Numbered from the stretch's first letter, positions 24,070 to 34,035 are shown. The stretch: DNA of 64,000 nt from Cyclonatronum proteinivorum (GCF_003353065.1 NZ_CP027806.1:2252501-2316500), one strand, 5' to 3'. The notes: a model not told the origin generated them from the letters alone. Program-made: numbers and translations.

Positions 24070-24939
24070 GTGAAATATTTGATTTTGGGTGCCAAAGGTC
24101 AGCTTGGACTGGAATGGACCAAATACCTTCAATCTCACCAAATTCCTTACCTGGCAACAGACAGGGACGAGCTTGATATTACTGAACAGCAAGCTGTTGA
24201 GGACTGTCTGAATCAGTTTAAACCGGATGTTGTGCTTAATTGTGTCGCATATACCAATGTGGATGGCGCAGAAACCGAGACCGATGCCAACGAACGCTTG
24301 AACCATACGGCACCCGGTTTAGTCGCGAAACTTTGTGAGGCACATAGAATTACCTTTGTACATTACTCTACCGATTATGTATTTAGCGGCAAAATTACCG
24401 ATAAACAAGTTTATCCTGACGGGTATCCAGTAGATGCGCCCGTAAGCCCGGTAAATCAGTACGGGGCTGCAAAACTAAGGGGGGAGCAAGCTGTTCAGGC
24501 AGCGGGTGAGAATCATCTCATCATCCGGATTGCCTGGCTTTGCAGTGCATACGGCAAAAACTTTCTGAAAACCATGCTTCGCCTTGGTCAGGAAAAGCCT
24601 AAACTTTCGATAGTCAATGATCAGTTTGGATCACCGACTTTTACATTTGATGTAGTTGATGCAACTGCAGCAATTCTGGCTTCGGGGCAAAGAGGGGTGT
24701 TTCACCTTACATCTGAAGGAATGTACACCTGGTTCGATTTTGCAAACGCTATATTTAAGGCCTCAGATATTACGGTTAAAACAGAGGGAGTTGACAGCAG
24801 CGCTTATCCTATGGTTGCGAAACGCCCGGCCTTTTCCAAGCTTGATAACAGCAGGTTCAAAGCTGTTGCCGGTGGTAAAACCTATCAGATGGAACAGGGT
24901 ATAAGACGTGTGCTGGATGAATTAAACAAACAATCCTAA
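24070..24939 (+). CDS. rfbD: dTDP-4-dehydrorhamnose reductase
   Basis: With the GTG start at 24070 the protein has 289 residues and begins MKYLILGAKGQLG, the usual NAD(P)H-binding start of RmlD; a TTG nine bases upstream (24061) is possible but gives an atypical MYPV leader. It reduces dTDP-4-keto-L-rhamnose to dTDP-L-rhamnose. HYSTDYVFSG and YGAAKLRGE (the YxxxK catalytic pair) are present, and VNDQFGSPTFTFDVVDATAA is characteristic. It starts the rfbD-rfbC-rfbB cluster for O-antigen or capsule rhamnose. This region is more AT-rich than its surroundings. Confidence 0.93.
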   Translation: MKYLILGAKGQLGLEWTKYLQSHQIPYLATDRDELDITEQQAVEDCLNQFKPDVVLNCVAYTNVDGAETETDANERLNHTAPGLVAKLCEAHRITFVHYSTDYVFSGKITDKQVYPDGYPVDAPVSPVNQYGAAKLRGEQAVQAAGENHLIIRIAWLCSAYGKNFLKTMLRLGQEKPKLSIVNDQFGSPTFTFDVVDATAAILASGQRGVFHLTSEGMYTWFDFANAIFKASDITVKTEGVDSSAYPMVAKRPAFSKLDNSRFKAVAGGKTYQMEQGIRRVLDELNKQS

Positions 24940-24948
24940 ATTTAGAAT

Positions 24949-25518
24949 ATGAAAGTAATCAGAACAGAAATAGAAGACGTTGTTTTTATTGAACCTAAGA
25001 TATTTGGTGACATCAGGGGATTTTTCACCGAGACCTATCGAAAAAGCTGGTTTGATGAAGCGGGTGTACCCTCCGTATTTGTGCAGGACAACCTCTCACG
25101 CTCAAAAAAAGGTACGCTCAGGGGACTTCACTATCAGTTTAGAAACCCGCAGGCCAAGCTTGTTATGGTAACCCGGGGTGAAGTACTTGATGTCGCGGTT
25201 GATATTCGAAAAGGTTCACCTACTTTTGGCAAACACGTAAAATCGGTGCTTTCTGATGCAAACAAAAGAATGATTTTTATACCCGAAGGGTTCGCACACG
25301 GTTTTGTTGTGCTGAGCGACGAAGCCGATTTCCAGTATAAGTGCTCCGATTACTACGATCCCACAAGTGAGCGGGCAGTGTATTGGAATGACCCTGAGAT
25401 CGGCATTGACTGGGGAATGGGTGATCCCATCCTCAGCGACAAAGATAAATCAGCAAGATTGCTCAAAAATGTACCGGATGACGAACTTCCCGTATATACC
25501 GGACCACATAATCTCTAA
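24949..25518 (+). CDS. rfbC: dTDP-4-dehydrorhamnose 3,5-epimerase
   Basis: This 189-residue cupin-fold enzyme (RmlC) converts dTDP-4-keto-6-deoxyglucose to the L-rhamno form. Recognisable segments are EPKIFGDIRGFFTETYRKSW, FVQDNLSRSKKGTLRGLHYQ (with the catalytic His) and IPEGFAHGFVVLSDEADFQY, and the C-terminal YWNDPEIGIDWG. The length is standard. It starts 9 nt after rfbD. Confidence 0.95.
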   Translation: MKVIRTEIEDVVFIEPKIFGDIRGFFTETYRKSWFDEAGVPSVFVQDNLSRSKKGTLRGLHYQFRNPQAKLVMVTRGEVLDVAVDIRKGSPTFGKHVKSVLSDANKRMIFIPEGFAHGFVVLSDEADFQYKCSDYYDPTSERAVYWNDPEIGIDWGMGDPILSDKDKSARLLKNVPDDELPVYTGPHNL

Positions 25519-25536
25519 TTTTAAGTCCAAACACCT

Positions 25537-26538
25537 ATGAAAATCCTGATTACCGGTGGCGCCGGATTTATCGGTTCTAACCTCATACTCCATCTTCATG
25601 ACAAGTATCCTGACTACGAAATTCTAAACGTAGACAAACTCACCTATGCGTCTGACCTTTCCTATCTGAAACCTTTGGAGAGCAGCGAGCGCTACAGTTT
25701 TTCACAAACTGATATTGTTGACCGGGAAGCTGTGAGAAAGGTCATTCAGGATTTTAAGCCCGATGGGATTATCCATTTGGCCGCTGAATCTCACGTGGAC
25801 AACTCCATTGCAGGTCCTGAGCCCTTCATCCTGACAAATGTACTGGGTACTTTTAATTTGCTGGAAGAGTGCCGTGCCTTGTGGAGTGCCGGAGAAAAAG
25901 AATTCAGTGCGTACCGTTTCCATCACGTCTCAACTGATGAAGTGTACGGCACCTTAGGAGATACTGGTCTTTTTAGTGAAACAACCCCCTATGCACCCAA
26001 CTCTCCCTACTCAGCAAGTAAGGCTTCAAGCGATTTTGTAGTGCGCTCGTATCATCATACATACGGCATGAACGTAGTCACTACCAATTGCTCGAACAAC
26101 TACGGCCCGCATCAGCATGACGAAAAACTGATTCCGGTTGTGATACGAACCGCTTTGAGCAAAAAGCCAATTCCGGTTTATGGAAAAGGGGAAAACATTC
26201 GTGACTGGCTCTTTGTTCGCGATCACTGCAAAGCGATCGACATGGTGTTTCACGATGGCCGCAGCGGCGAAACCTACAACGTAGGCGGAAGAAACGAATG
26301 GAAAAACATCGACCTTGTTCGTGCCATTTGCGATGAGCTGAATCTTCTGACTGGAAACGGCCCGGACGGGGACTATAAAAACCTCATAACATTTGTAACC
26401 GACCGTCCAGGTCATGATCTTCGCTACGCAATTGATGCTACGAAACTCGAGCAGGAGCTTTGCTGGCAAAATACGCAGGACTTCCGCCGGGATTTGCGCG
26501 AAACCGTAAACTGGTACATTCAGAAATACACTTCCTGA
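25537..26538 (+). CDS. rfbB: dTDP-glucose 4,6-dehydratase
   Basis: This 333-residue short-chain dehydrogenase of the extended class (RmlB) makes dTDP-4-keto-6-deoxyglucose. The NAD-binding motif is ITGGAGFIGSNLILHL. HLAAESHVDNSI, FHHVSTDEVYGTLG and PYSASKASSDFVVRSYHHTY (catalytic YxxxK) follow, and TNCSNNYGPHQHDEKLIPVV is typical. It closes the rfbDCB group. The thymidylyltransferase rfbA, which should feed it, is not in this window and must be encoded elsewhere. Confidence 0.95.
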   Translation: MKILITGGAGFIGSNLILHLHDKYPDYEILNVDKLTYASDLSYLKPLESSERYSFSQTDIVDREAVRKVIQDFKPDGIIHLAAESHVDNSIAGPEPFILTNVLGTFNLLEECRALWSAGEKEFSAYRFHHVSTDEVYGTLGDTGLFSETTPYAPNSPYSASKASSDFVVRSYHHTYGMNVVTTNCSNNYGPHQHDEKLIPVVIRTALSKKPIPVYGKGENIRDWLFVRDHCKAIDMVFHDGRSGETYNVGGRNEWKNIDLVRAICDELNLLTGNGPDGDYKNLITFVTDRPGHDLRYAIDATKLEQELCWQNTQDFRRDLRETVNWYIQKYTS

Positions 26539-26759
26539 AGCCCTGTGCTGCGTTTGGGGTTTTTAAAGCTTCTCCAAGTACGCTACTGACATTGAGAAGC
26601 TATGTTTAGCCCGCGCTCCCATTACACTAGTACCCCAAAAATATTATTTTTTGCTATCTCTGATTTTAGCTTTAAAGCGCTTAAATTTAGGCCTGTAGAT
26701 AAACACTCGCAGTGTTGTTCACTAAGCGGGTATAGCTCAAACTTTCTTTCTGTTTACTT

Positions 26760-27410
26760 ATGTTAAAAAAAATCTGTAGTCTTTTGGCAGTCACGCTCTG
26801 CCTCTCAGTCTTATCTGAAATTCATGCGCAGTCTTTTGGCACTAAACTCAACTTTGGAACACAGGGTATAGGTGTTGAAGGTGTGCTTCAGGTTTCTGAG
26901 CCGATTAATGTTCGTGTTGGTGCCAATTTCCTTGGGGCAAGCTATCTCTATGAAACCGATACTGATGACGATTTTGATATTGATTCTTCTCTGTCCTTAT
27001 CAACTTTTTCCGCCCTTGCTGACTGGCATGCTTTTAAGTCGTCTTTTCGAATCACTGCCGGACTAATTTACAATAACAATACTGTAAAGGCCTCCTTATT
27101 ACCCAAACAAGAGTATACCATCGGTGGGGATGTCTATACGCCAGAAGAACTGGGTAATCTTGATGCGGAGGTCACTTTCAACCCAATTTCGCCTTACATA
27201 GGCTTGGGGTTTGGAAATACCTTTTCAGGATCAAGGCTGGGTTTCCAGGTCGATTTAGGCGTTTTATATCACGGAGAACCCAGTGTTAGTATGACTGCTG
27301 ATGGTTTACTGTCGCCTTCAGCTTCACAAGCTCCGCAGCTACAGGAAAACTTAAGCTGGGCTACGCTCTATCCCGTTTTCACTCTTTCATTCACATACCG
27401 CATTAACTGA
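26760..27410 (+). CDS. Probable outer membrane beta-barrel protein, unknown function
   Basis: This 216-residue protein has a Sec signal peptide (MLKKICSLLAVTLCLSVLSE, cleavage likely after IHA). The mature part alternates short hydrophobic strands and turns, and ends FTLSFTYRIN, consistent with an eight-stranded porin-like barrel. An acidic DTDDDFDID turn near residue 63 suggests a surface loop. I do not recognise a named family. It precedes a secreted lipoprotein by 68 nt, and both may be transcribed together. Upstream, 26539-26759 holds nothing I can assign. Confidence 0.6.
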   Translation: MLKKICSLLAVTLCLSVLSEIHAQSFGTKLNFGTQGIGVEGVLQVSEPINVRVGANFLGASYLYETDTDDDFDIDSSLSLSTFSALADWHAFKSSFRITAGLIYNNNTVKASLLPKQEYTIGGDVYTPEELGNLDAEVTFNPISPYIGLGFGNTFSGSRLGFQVDLGVLYHGEPSVSMTADGLLSPSASQAPQLQENLSWATLYPVFTLSFTYRIN

Positions 27411-27478
27411 GCTGAACATCTGTCACCGATACAACTAAACGGTTACTATTCCCATAAGCAGAACCAATTTTTACTTTA

Positions 27479-29158
27479 ATGAAAACAAAGCAATTACCTC
27501 TTAAAGGCGCTATTGTTGCTCTTTTACTGACAATACCCTTTTATTTTTACGGCTGTGACATCACTGACCCCCTTGATGGAATCAGTGTTATTTTAGATGC
27601 CAAAGAAAGGGAAACTACAATATCACTTATTATTCGTGACGCTGCAACCAATGAGCCTGTAGGGTTTGAAGATAATCAGACGGTCACCATTACGCTCGCA
27701 GGTGAAGAGCAGGATCAGGTTATTGACTTAATCAACAGAAGTCGCAGCTCATTTGAAACACGCCGCGGTTTTGTCTCATTTGCTATTCGCGACGGCAGGT
27801 TACCTTCAGTTCAGAATCCTGTTGAACTGATTGCTCAAATCAATACTTCATCAGATGATTACATACCTGTTTCAAAAAGATTGTTTGTCAATTCCACGGG
27901 TTCTAATGTATTTGAACTTCAAATGGTAAACCGTAATGCCCTGCCAAGGGGCGTGAATGGGGGCGTGGGAGCGTCGTTAACGTCAGTTTCTTCAGATACC
28001 GGAACAGATACAGATGTCATATTAGGTCAGGCGGAATTAGGTGCGGAAACACCTTTGCGACTCACCATCCCTCAGGGTACACGCTTGCTTGACGCAAACG
28101 GTAATGCATTAACAGGTGAGCTATCAGTTGAAGCGTATCATTTCAGCCATAAAGATTTGGAAGCATTGCAGAGTTACCCTGGCGGACTCTCCGGAACCGT
28201 TTCCAATATCGACGAATTTCCGGGTCATGGTATTGCAAATCTTCTGCAGGGCGAATCTAACGTAAGTTTCACCCCGGCAGGATTCATATCTGTAGCATTA
28301 ACCATAAGCGGGCAGCCCGTGCGATCTGCTGACGGATTAATGGAATTTTATATCGGTATTCCGGATGATGTCTTTAACCGAAGCGGTGAAAGGGTTACGG
28401 TTGGCTCAAATGTTCCCATCTGGAGTTACGATCGCGAGATTGCTGAATGGCGTTTTGAAGCTATTGCTGAAGTACAGCAGACACCCTCAGATAATCCTGA
28501 TTTTGGATCTGATTTCCCCTCAAATTTTGTGATGGGTACCACAAACCATTTTTCATTCTGGGCTGCAGCTGATGCTGCACCTGTCTGCCGAACGGGCGCA
28601 TCAATAACACTTTCCGGGCTGCAAATGCCGGTTATAGGTCGTCTTCTGCGTACAGATACGGACATCCCTGGCGGTGTTTTCCTTGGCTTGTTTCCATCCG
28701 AGGTCAATGAAAGAGGTGAACGATTCATAGATCTCACTAATGTCTCCGGAGAAATTCCTGCCATGCTTGAAATTATTAATCTTTCAGGTGAAATTATTGA
28801 TACCGTTGAGATACCAGACGCCTGTACTTCAGAGAACATTGTTGTTGATTTCACGTCTGTTGAGCAAATGGTAATAACTTTCCGTGGAACAGGAGTGTGT
28901 TCTAACACTGATGTAAAGGTTAACCCCAGTGTGCCAATATTTATCAGACCCGATGTATCGGGGGCGCAATGGTTACATGTAGGCAATACCAGCAGAGGTG
29001 AGATAACGCTGGGGATACCCGGGCCCGGAAATTATTCATTTGGATTGTATTTTGAGGATCGCTGGTATCAGTATGAAGCTGATCTCTCCGGATTTACCGA
29101 TGGAGATGTATATAGCGAAACAATAGAACTTCCGGATGATATTTGTGCTGACCTTTAA
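27479..29158 (+). CDS. Secreted lipoprotein of unknown function
   Basis: This 559-residue protein begins with a lipoprotein signal (AIVALLLTIPFYFYGC, lipobox YGC with Cys26). The mature part is rich in beta-strand-like segments, with stretches such as ISLIIRDAATNEPVGF and QTVTITLAGEEQDQ that resemble carboxypeptidase-regulatory-like or Ig-like domains, and a central part (about 150-350) with LTGELSVEAYHFSHKD. No catalytic motif is visible. It probably sits in the outer membrane beside the barrel protein encoded just upstream. Family unknown. Confidence 0.6.
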   Translation: MKTKQLPLKGAIVALLLTIPFYFYGCDITDPLDGISVILDAKERETTISLIIRDAATNEPVGFEDNQTVTITLAGEEQDQVIDLINRSRSSFETRRGFVSFAIRDGRLPSVQNPVELIAQINTSSDDYIPVSKRLFVNSTGSNVFELQMVNRNALPRGVNGGVGASLTSVSSDTGTDTDVILGQAELGAETPLRLTIPQGTRLLDANGNALTGELSVEAYHFSHKDLEALQSYPGGLSGTVSNIDEFPGHGIANLLQGESNVSFTPAGFISVALTISGQPVRSADGLMEFYIGIPDDVFNRSGERVTVGSNVPIWSYDREIAEWRFEAIAEVQQTPSDNPDFGSDFPSNFVMGTTNHFSFWAAADAAPVCRTGASITLSGLQMPVIGRLLRTDTDIPGGVFLGLFPSEVNERGERFIDLTNVSGEIPAMLEIINLSGEIIDTVEIPDACTSENIVVDFTSVEQMVITFRGTGVCSNTDVKVNPSVPIFIRPDVSGAQWLHVGNTSRGEITLGIPGPGNYSFGLYFEDRWYQYEADLSGFTDGDVYSETIELPDDICADL

Positions 29159-29180
29159 TTAAAACTGTAGATATTTCGCA

Positions 29181-29208
29181 GAACAGCCTCTTTTTGAGGC
29201 TGTTCTTT
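29181..29208 (+). terminator. Terminator after the secreted lipoprotein gene
   Basis: The arms GAACAGCCTC (29181-29190) and GAGGCTGTTC (29196-29205) form a perfect 10-bp stem with a T5 loop, followed by TTT. The sequence between here and the next gene at 29399 is AT-rich and shows no coding signal. Confidence 0.82.
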
Positions 29209-29398
29209 ATCATTCGCAGCAAAGCACAGCAAACTGAAACAGACTTGCGCTTTTCAGCTCTTGGGAAATAAGTAACATTACTTACCGAAATCATCGGATT
29301 AACATGCGGCTTAATTGTTTGGAAAGCATTATTTTGAGGAAATCCCATATTAAGAACATCCAACACTCATAGTCGAAGCGTTTAAATCCTTCTTTATA

Positions 29399-31834
29399 AT
29401 GCAAAAAGCGTCCATTGAATCAAAGATTTTAAATAACCTCCCGGCACTTACATTTAGATACTATGCCAGTGATAGCAGTTCAAATCTGAGATTTGATACT
29501 TTTAACAAAAAACCTGCCGACTTTTTTGGAGTCAGTAGTACGGATGCTGAACCTGTTCTATGGGATTTTATTCACCAAGATGATGTTGCAGAGGTAGCGT
29601 CAGAGTTAAAGACGGTTATAGATCAGGGTGTGCAGCGCAGTTCGGAGTTTCGTGTTTCGGGTCCTGTCTCTCATTGGATGGAAATTTCTGTGAGTCCGCC
29701 AGTTCTTACAGATGGTGTTTGGGTTGGTCATGGTTTGATAAAAAAAGCGGGAAAAGCGAGGCTTGAGCTCAAAGCAAGTGAGGAAAAATTACAAGGGCTG
29801 AACGAACTACATAGCCTTATTACGCGCTTTGCCTCGATGCTGATTCAAACAGGTGTTCACGGACTGCATGACGCCATCAATGAAACCCTTCGTCTGCTCG
29901 GTGAATATGCTGAAGTTGACAGAGTTTATATTTTTGAGCATCAGGAAATTACAGATACCGTTGATAACACCTTTGAATGGTGCTCAGAGGGCATAAACCC
30001 GGAAATTGAAAACCTGCAGGGCATTCCTTTTGATGCCGTGCCTAAGTGGAAAGAAAAATTCGGAAAAAAAGAACACGTATACATACCTAATGTAGCAGAG
30101 ATCCCCGAGGAATATAATGCCGAGAAGGAAATACTTGAACCGCAGGGGATCATTTCATTGCTGGCACTACCCATGTTTTATGGTGAAGATTTCATTGGTT
30201 TCATAGGTTTTGATTCTGTAAGGAAGCAGCGAGTGTGGTTTGATGAACACATTTCTTTATTAAGACTTGCAGGTGATATTATTGCAGGATCGATTTTCAG
30301 AGAACATTTTGAGAAAGCAATTCTTGAGGCACAACGAAGGGCAGAAGAAGCAAACAGAGCTAAATCAGAGTTTTTGGCTAATATGAGTCACGAGATCAGA
30401 ACTCCCATGAATGCGATTCTTGGTTTTAGCGAAATTCTGCTTAATACCATCAGCGAAGAACGCAATAAAGGATATCTCGCTACAATTATGAGCAGCGGTC
30501 GTACGCTGCTGTCTTTGATTAATGATATTCTCGATCTGTCTAAAATTGAGTCGGGTCAGCTCGAAGTGCAGGAAGAACCTCTGGAAATTGTGAGTATTCT
30601 CAATGAAATGCTCCAAATATTTTCCAATAAGGCAGACGACAAAAAACTAACGATTGATCTTGACATCTCGGAGAGTTTGCCATCCATTGTGCTGCTTGAT
30701 GATGTAAGGTTACGCCAGATCTTGTTTAATCTTATAGGTAATGCCATTAAGTTTACCAGTCAGGGCGGTATCGTAATTCGTGCATATGCCGAACCTGGTG
30801 AAATTGCTGAAGACCTCTACGATATCACCCTGGAAATACAGGACTCCGGTATCGGTATAGGGCCTGAGCACCATGACAGTATATTTGATTCATTTTTTCA
30901 GGTAGAAAGTGATAACACCCGAAAATACGGTGGAACCGGACTTGGACTGGCCATTACCAAAAAGCTTGTTTTAATGCTGGGGGGGGAAATTAGCGTAAAG
31001 AGTGAGCTGGGTAAGGGAAGTACTTTTATCATCACATTTCATAATGTTGAAACAACAGATACCAAGCCCATTAAGACCCAGAACTTTAATTGGGCACAAA
31101 AAGACGTCAGCTTTAAGCCCTGCAAACTCCTATTGGTAGACGATGTTGTTTTTAACAGGGACTTGGTTAAAAGCTTTTTAACCGATTTCGATAACATTGA
31201 ATTAATTCAAGCGAACAACGGACAGGCGGGTGTAGATAAAGCACTCGAATTACTACCTGATATGATATTGATGGACCTTCGAATGCCGGTAAAAAATGGC
31301 TACGAAGCAACCAAGGAATTAAAAGCCGACCCCAGAGCTGAGGGAATTCCTGTTATAGCGTTTACGGCTTCATCTATGAAGCACGATGAAGATCGCATTG
31401 CCGATTTGTTTGATGGTTTCCTTAGAAAACCCGTATCACGTGATGAACTCATTAACGTGCTTGTACAGCATTTGGATAGCGAAATCAAAACTAAGACTGA
31501 TATATCTGAAATTACAGTCGCTAAAAGTACTGCAAACAGATCAGAGCCCAGCCTGTCAATGGAGGTTTCTTTAACTGAAGCGAATCAGTTCAATGAGCTT
31601 TACGATGAAGTAATGCAGAATGAGTTGAAGGATCTTTTAGATTTCATGGATACGGATTTACTTTTATCATTTCTTGATAAGCTTGAAAACATATCAGAAA
31701 AAGCCGGTGTGGCTCACTTTAATAAACTGATTCAAAACCTGCGGGATGATGCCGACCGGTTTGACTTTGAAAATTACTCCCGAAATATTGAAAAGCTAAA
31801 CGAAACAATTGCGCAGATAACAGAAAAAGCCTGA
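29399..31834 (+). CDS. Hybrid sensor histidine kinase (PAS-GAF-HisKA-HATPase-REC)
   Basis: This 811-residue cytoplasmic kinase has no transmembrane segment. A PAS-like domain covers about residues 10-115 and a GAF domain 150-305 ([33 protein letters not shown]). A helical linker leads to HisKA with phospho-His331 in [20 protein letters not shown]. The HATPase_c domain shows NAIKF, DSGIGI and GTGLGLAI boxes, and a receiver domain follows with phospho-Asp626 ([14 protein letters not shown]). The last 110 residues are helical and may act as an Hpt-like or docking segment. A receiver-kinase follows 28 nt downstream, so the two probably form a phosphorelay. Confidence 0.93.
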   Translation: MQKASIESKILNNLPALTFRYYASDSSSNLRFDTFNKKPADFFGVSSTDAEPVLWDFIHQDDVAEVASELKTVIDQGVQRSSEFRVSGPVSHWMEISVSPPVLTDGVWVGHGLIKKAGKARLELKASEEKLQGLNELHSLITRFASMLIQTGVHGLHDAINETLRLLGEYAEVDRVYIFEHQEITDTVDNTFEWCSEGINPEIENLQGIPFDAVPKWKEKFGKKEHVYIPNVAEIPEEYNAEKEILEPQGIISLLALPMFYGEDFIGFIGFDSVRKQRVWFDEHISLLRLAGDIIAGSIFREHFEKAILEAQRRAEEANRAKSEFLANMSHEIRTPMNAILGFSEILLNTISEERNKGYLATIMSSGRTLLSLINDILDLSKIESGQLEVQEEPLEIVSILNEMLQIFSNKADDKKLTIDLDISESLPSIVLLDDVRLRQILFNLIGNAIKFTSQGGIVIRAYAEPGEIAEDLYDITLEIQDSGIGIGPEHHDSIFDSFFQVESDNTRKYGGTGLGLAITKKLVLMLGGEISVKSELGKGSTFIITFHNVETTDTKPIKTQNFNWAQKDVSFKPCKLLLVDDVVFNRDLVKSFLTDFDNIELIQANNGQAGVDKALELLPDMILMDLRMPVKNGYEATKELKADPRAEGIPVIAFTASSMKHDEDRIADLFDGFLRKPVSRDELINVLVQHLDSEIKTKTDISEITVAKSTANRSEPSLSMEVSLTEANQFNELYDEVMQNELKDLLDFMDTDLLLSFLDKLENISEKAGVAHFNKLIQNLRDDADRFDFENYSRNIEKLNETIAQITEKA

Positions 31835-31862
31835 CAACCTTTACGCATTATACAGATACAAA

Positions 31863-33059
31863 ATGAACGTAGATACGAACGCCCCTTACCCTGCCTCAAT
31901 TTTAGTTGTTGATGATAATCCGCGCAATTTACAACTGATTTCAACATTGTTGTCCAAATCAGGCTATAAGGTTAGTGCCGTTAACAGCGGATTGAAAGCC
32001 ATTAAGTTTGTAAAAGAGAAAAACCCTGATCTCATTTTGCTTGATGTAATGATGCCTGAAATGAACGGGTATGAGACCTGTAACGTCATAAGGCAGAATC
32101 CAGAGGCTGATGAAACGCCAATAATTTTCCTAACTGCAAAAAGTGAAATTGAAGATATTATCACAGGCTTCAAGCAGGGGGCTGTAGATTATATCACAAA
32201 ACCCTTTAAATCTGAAGAAGTACTGATCAGGCTCAAAACACACCTTCAACTACGTGCATCAAGGGCTCAGCTTCGGGAAAAAAATGCTGAACTTGAACAG
32301 CTCAACAAAGAACTCGTGGAGACAAGGGCAACCATAAAAGCGGACGCAAACAGGTTAAAGGATCTGAATGCTGAGAAAGACCGTTTTTTCTCCATAATCG
32401 CACACGATCTGCGTGGCCCGCTTTCAGGTACAATGGGTTTGGCTGAAGTTCTCGCGAATGAAGCCCGTAATCTCTCGATTGACGAAATCGCAGAGCTTTC
32501 AAACGCACTGTACGGCAGCACATCCGATATGTACAAACTATTGCTTAATTTGTTGGATTGGGCACGTTTGCAAATGGGTCTTGTCAACTATAAGCCCGAA
32601 GCCGTAGAGGCCAAATCAGTTATTAACGAGGGGCTAAGCATGTATGAAGCGAAGGTAAAAGAAAAAAATCTTGTTGTTGAACTTACGGGCGATGACAATA
32701 TAAAACTTTTCGTGGACCACAACATGATCAGTAGTGTGATGCGAAATATTATTTCAAATGCCATCAAGTTTACCCCTAAAGGCGGTAAAATTACTATTCG
32801 CACCTACCTTTCGGGAGAAAATGCTGCCACCATAGAAGTAAAAGACAGTGGCATTGGCATTCCGCCTGAGATACAAAAAAAATTATTTCGTCTCGACGAA
32901 AATGTGTCCCGAAACGGAACGGAAGGGGAAGAAAGCACAGGTATTGGACTTTTACTCTCCCGTGATATCACATTGAAAAATAAAGGTACCCTTACATTTT
33001 CCAGCACTGAAGGTAAAGGTTCAGTGTTCAATATTGAACTGCCGGTATTCGCAGACTAA
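31863..33059 (+). CDS. Receiver-histidine kinase fusion (REC-HisKA-HATPase)
   Basis: This 398-residue protein starts with a receiver domain (ILVVDDNPRNLQLISTLLSK; phospho-Asp61 in LLDVMMPEMNGYE). A coiled-coil linker (LREKNAELEQLNKELVETRA) and HisKA follow with His181 in FFSIIAHDLRGPLSGTMGLA. HATPase_c has ISNAIKFTPKGGK, DSGIGIPPEIQ and STGIGLLLSRDI. It has no DNA-binding output. Together with the upstream hybrid kinase it suggests a relay in which the hybrid kinase phosphorylates this receiver and so tunes a second kinase. The signal and final target are unknown. Confidence 0.92.
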   Translation: MNVDTNAPYPASILVVDDNPRNLQLISTLLSKSGYKVSAVNSGLKAIKFVKEKNPDLILLDVMMPEMNGYETCNVIRQNPEADETPIIFLTAKSEIEDIITGFKQGAVDYITKPFKSEEVLIRLKTHLQLRASRAQLREKNAELEQLNKELVETRATIKADANRLKDLNAEKDRFFSIIAHDLRGPLSGTMGLAEVLANEARNLSIDEIAELSNALYGSTSDMYKLLLNLLDWARLQMGLVNYKPEAVEAKSVINEGLSMYEAKVKEKNLVVELTGDDNIKLFVDHNMISSVMRNIISNAIKFTPKGGKITIRTYLSGENAATIEVKDSGIGIPPEIQKKLFRLDENVSRNGTEGEESTGIGLLLSRDITLKNKGTLTFSSTEGKGSVFNIELPVFAD

Positions 33060-33085
33060 GAAGGCTCGAAAAAACCTGATTATTC

Positions 33086-33131
33086 AAAAGGCTTCTTTTG
33101 CCAACCATTGGTTAGCAGAAGAAGCCTTTTT
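33086..33131. terminator. Bidirectional terminator between convergent genes
   Basis: AAAAGGCTTCTT on the left pairs with AAGAAGCCTTTT on the right around an inner GC/GGTT core, giving a long stem with an A-run on one side and a T-run on the other. It can end both the plus-strand kinase transcript and the minus-strand merC transcript (stop at 33136). Confidence 0.85.
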
Positions 33132-33135
33132 GCTT

Positions 33136-33567
33136 TTAATGCTTGTGATGCGGGTTTGTGCAGCTGTGCGTGTGTTTGGCATTTTTGTAAGTCACCCAGG
33201 CAAGTCCCAAAGCTCCGACCGTAAGTAAAATTATTTCGCTGAAATAGCCCAGCGAAGCTGTTTGCGCTAAAGTTACATGATGGTTATGGCTAACTGCGAA
33301 CTGACCGATAAGCAGAAGCAAAATACTTGAAACGTAAACAGTAAGATATGTTCGGTTTTTATGGCGAAGCCAGGTCGGGAAAAAACCAGCGGCACTAAGG
33401 GGCACAACTGTGAGAATGAGAATGCTTTCAAATGTGCTGCCGGTAAAAAAGCTTAGCGCGGGCAGGAATAAAATTAAAAAGGGAACAGCAAGACAGTGAA
33501 TGACACACAGGCTTGAAAGAAAAATGCTGATTCTTGAGAATAAATTTATTTGGGTAGTTGCTTTCAT
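33136..33567 (-). CDS. MerC-domain membrane protein, possible metal transporter
   Basis: This 143-residue protein has four predicted membrane segments and the MerC signature SLCVIHCLAVPFLILFLPAL, in which a membrane Cys pair is set near His. The C-terminus is rich in His and Cys (KHTHSCTNPHHKH), suited to binding soft or borderline metals. Classical MerC imports Hg(II) in mer operons, but no merA, merP or merR is nearby. It starts 3 nt after the Fur-family gene, so a zinc or other metal role under that regulator is more likely. Confidence 0.82.
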   Translation of the reverse strand: MKATTQINLFSRISIFLSSLCVIHCLAVPFLILFLPALSFFTGSTFESILILTVVPLSAAGFFPTWLRHKNRTYLTVYVSSILLLLIGQFAVSHNHHVTLAQTASLGYFSEIILLTVGALGLAWVTYKNAKHTHSCTNPHHKH

Positions 33568-33570
33568 ATT

Positions 33571-34014
33571 TTATTTACAAACCGGACATGTACCATGTAA
33601 CCGGACTTCGTGTTGTCTTACACTGAAACCTTGTTGTTCAGCTTTTTTTAAATCGATTGGTTTTTCTTCAAAAGGGAAACAGTAGATTTTATCACAGGCT
33701 TCACAGATAAAATGTGCATGTGCTGATTCGTGTTGATGACCCTCTGCGCAATTGTGAACATCTTCGCTGTAAATGGCATAGAGCCAGTTACGTTCATCTG
33801 TGGCAACCTTATGCGCCAAGCCTACATCAACAAAAGTATTCAGGGTTCGGTAAAGGGTTACTTTATCCAGATCCAGCCCTTCCAATGCATCAGTAATTTG
33901 CGCATGTGACATAGCGGCTTTGGATTCCATCAGCAGCTCCAGTACCCGAAGCCTTACTTTGGTGATTTTAAGATCTGCGTTTCTAAGAATTTTCTTTAAC
34001 TGTTCCTGTTTCAT
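33571..34014 (-). CDS. Fur-family transcriptional regulator (Zur/PerR-like)
   Basis: This 147-residue protein has the Fur winged helix at residues 1-85 (MSHAQITDALEGLDLDKVTLYRTLNTF) and a dimerisation domain with two CxxC pairs, CEAC and CPVC, for structural zinc. His-rich segments such as EGHQHESAHAHF form the regulatory metal site. It heads a two-gene operon with the MerC-like gene. A perfect 6+6 palindrome (34036-34050) lies between its start and its presumed promoter, so autoregulation is likely. The regulatory metal (zinc, iron or another) cannot be decided from sequence. Confidence 0.9.
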   Translation of the reverse strand: MKQEQLKKILRNADLKITKVRLRVLELLMESKAAMSHAQITDALEGLDLDKVTLYRTLNTFVDVGLAHKVATDERNWLYAIYSEDVHNCAEGHQHESAHAHFICEACDKIYCFPFEEKPIDLKKAEQQGFSVRQHEVRLHGTCPVCK

Positions 34015-34035
34015 TGTACGCTAAGTTAAGAAAAA

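Noticed and set aside
26726-26743. GCGGGTATAGCTCAAAC resembles the first part of a tRNA gene
   Set aside because: The match stops after the D-stem start. There is no anticodon arm, T arm or acceptor 3' strand, and a signal-peptide ORF begins 17 nt later.
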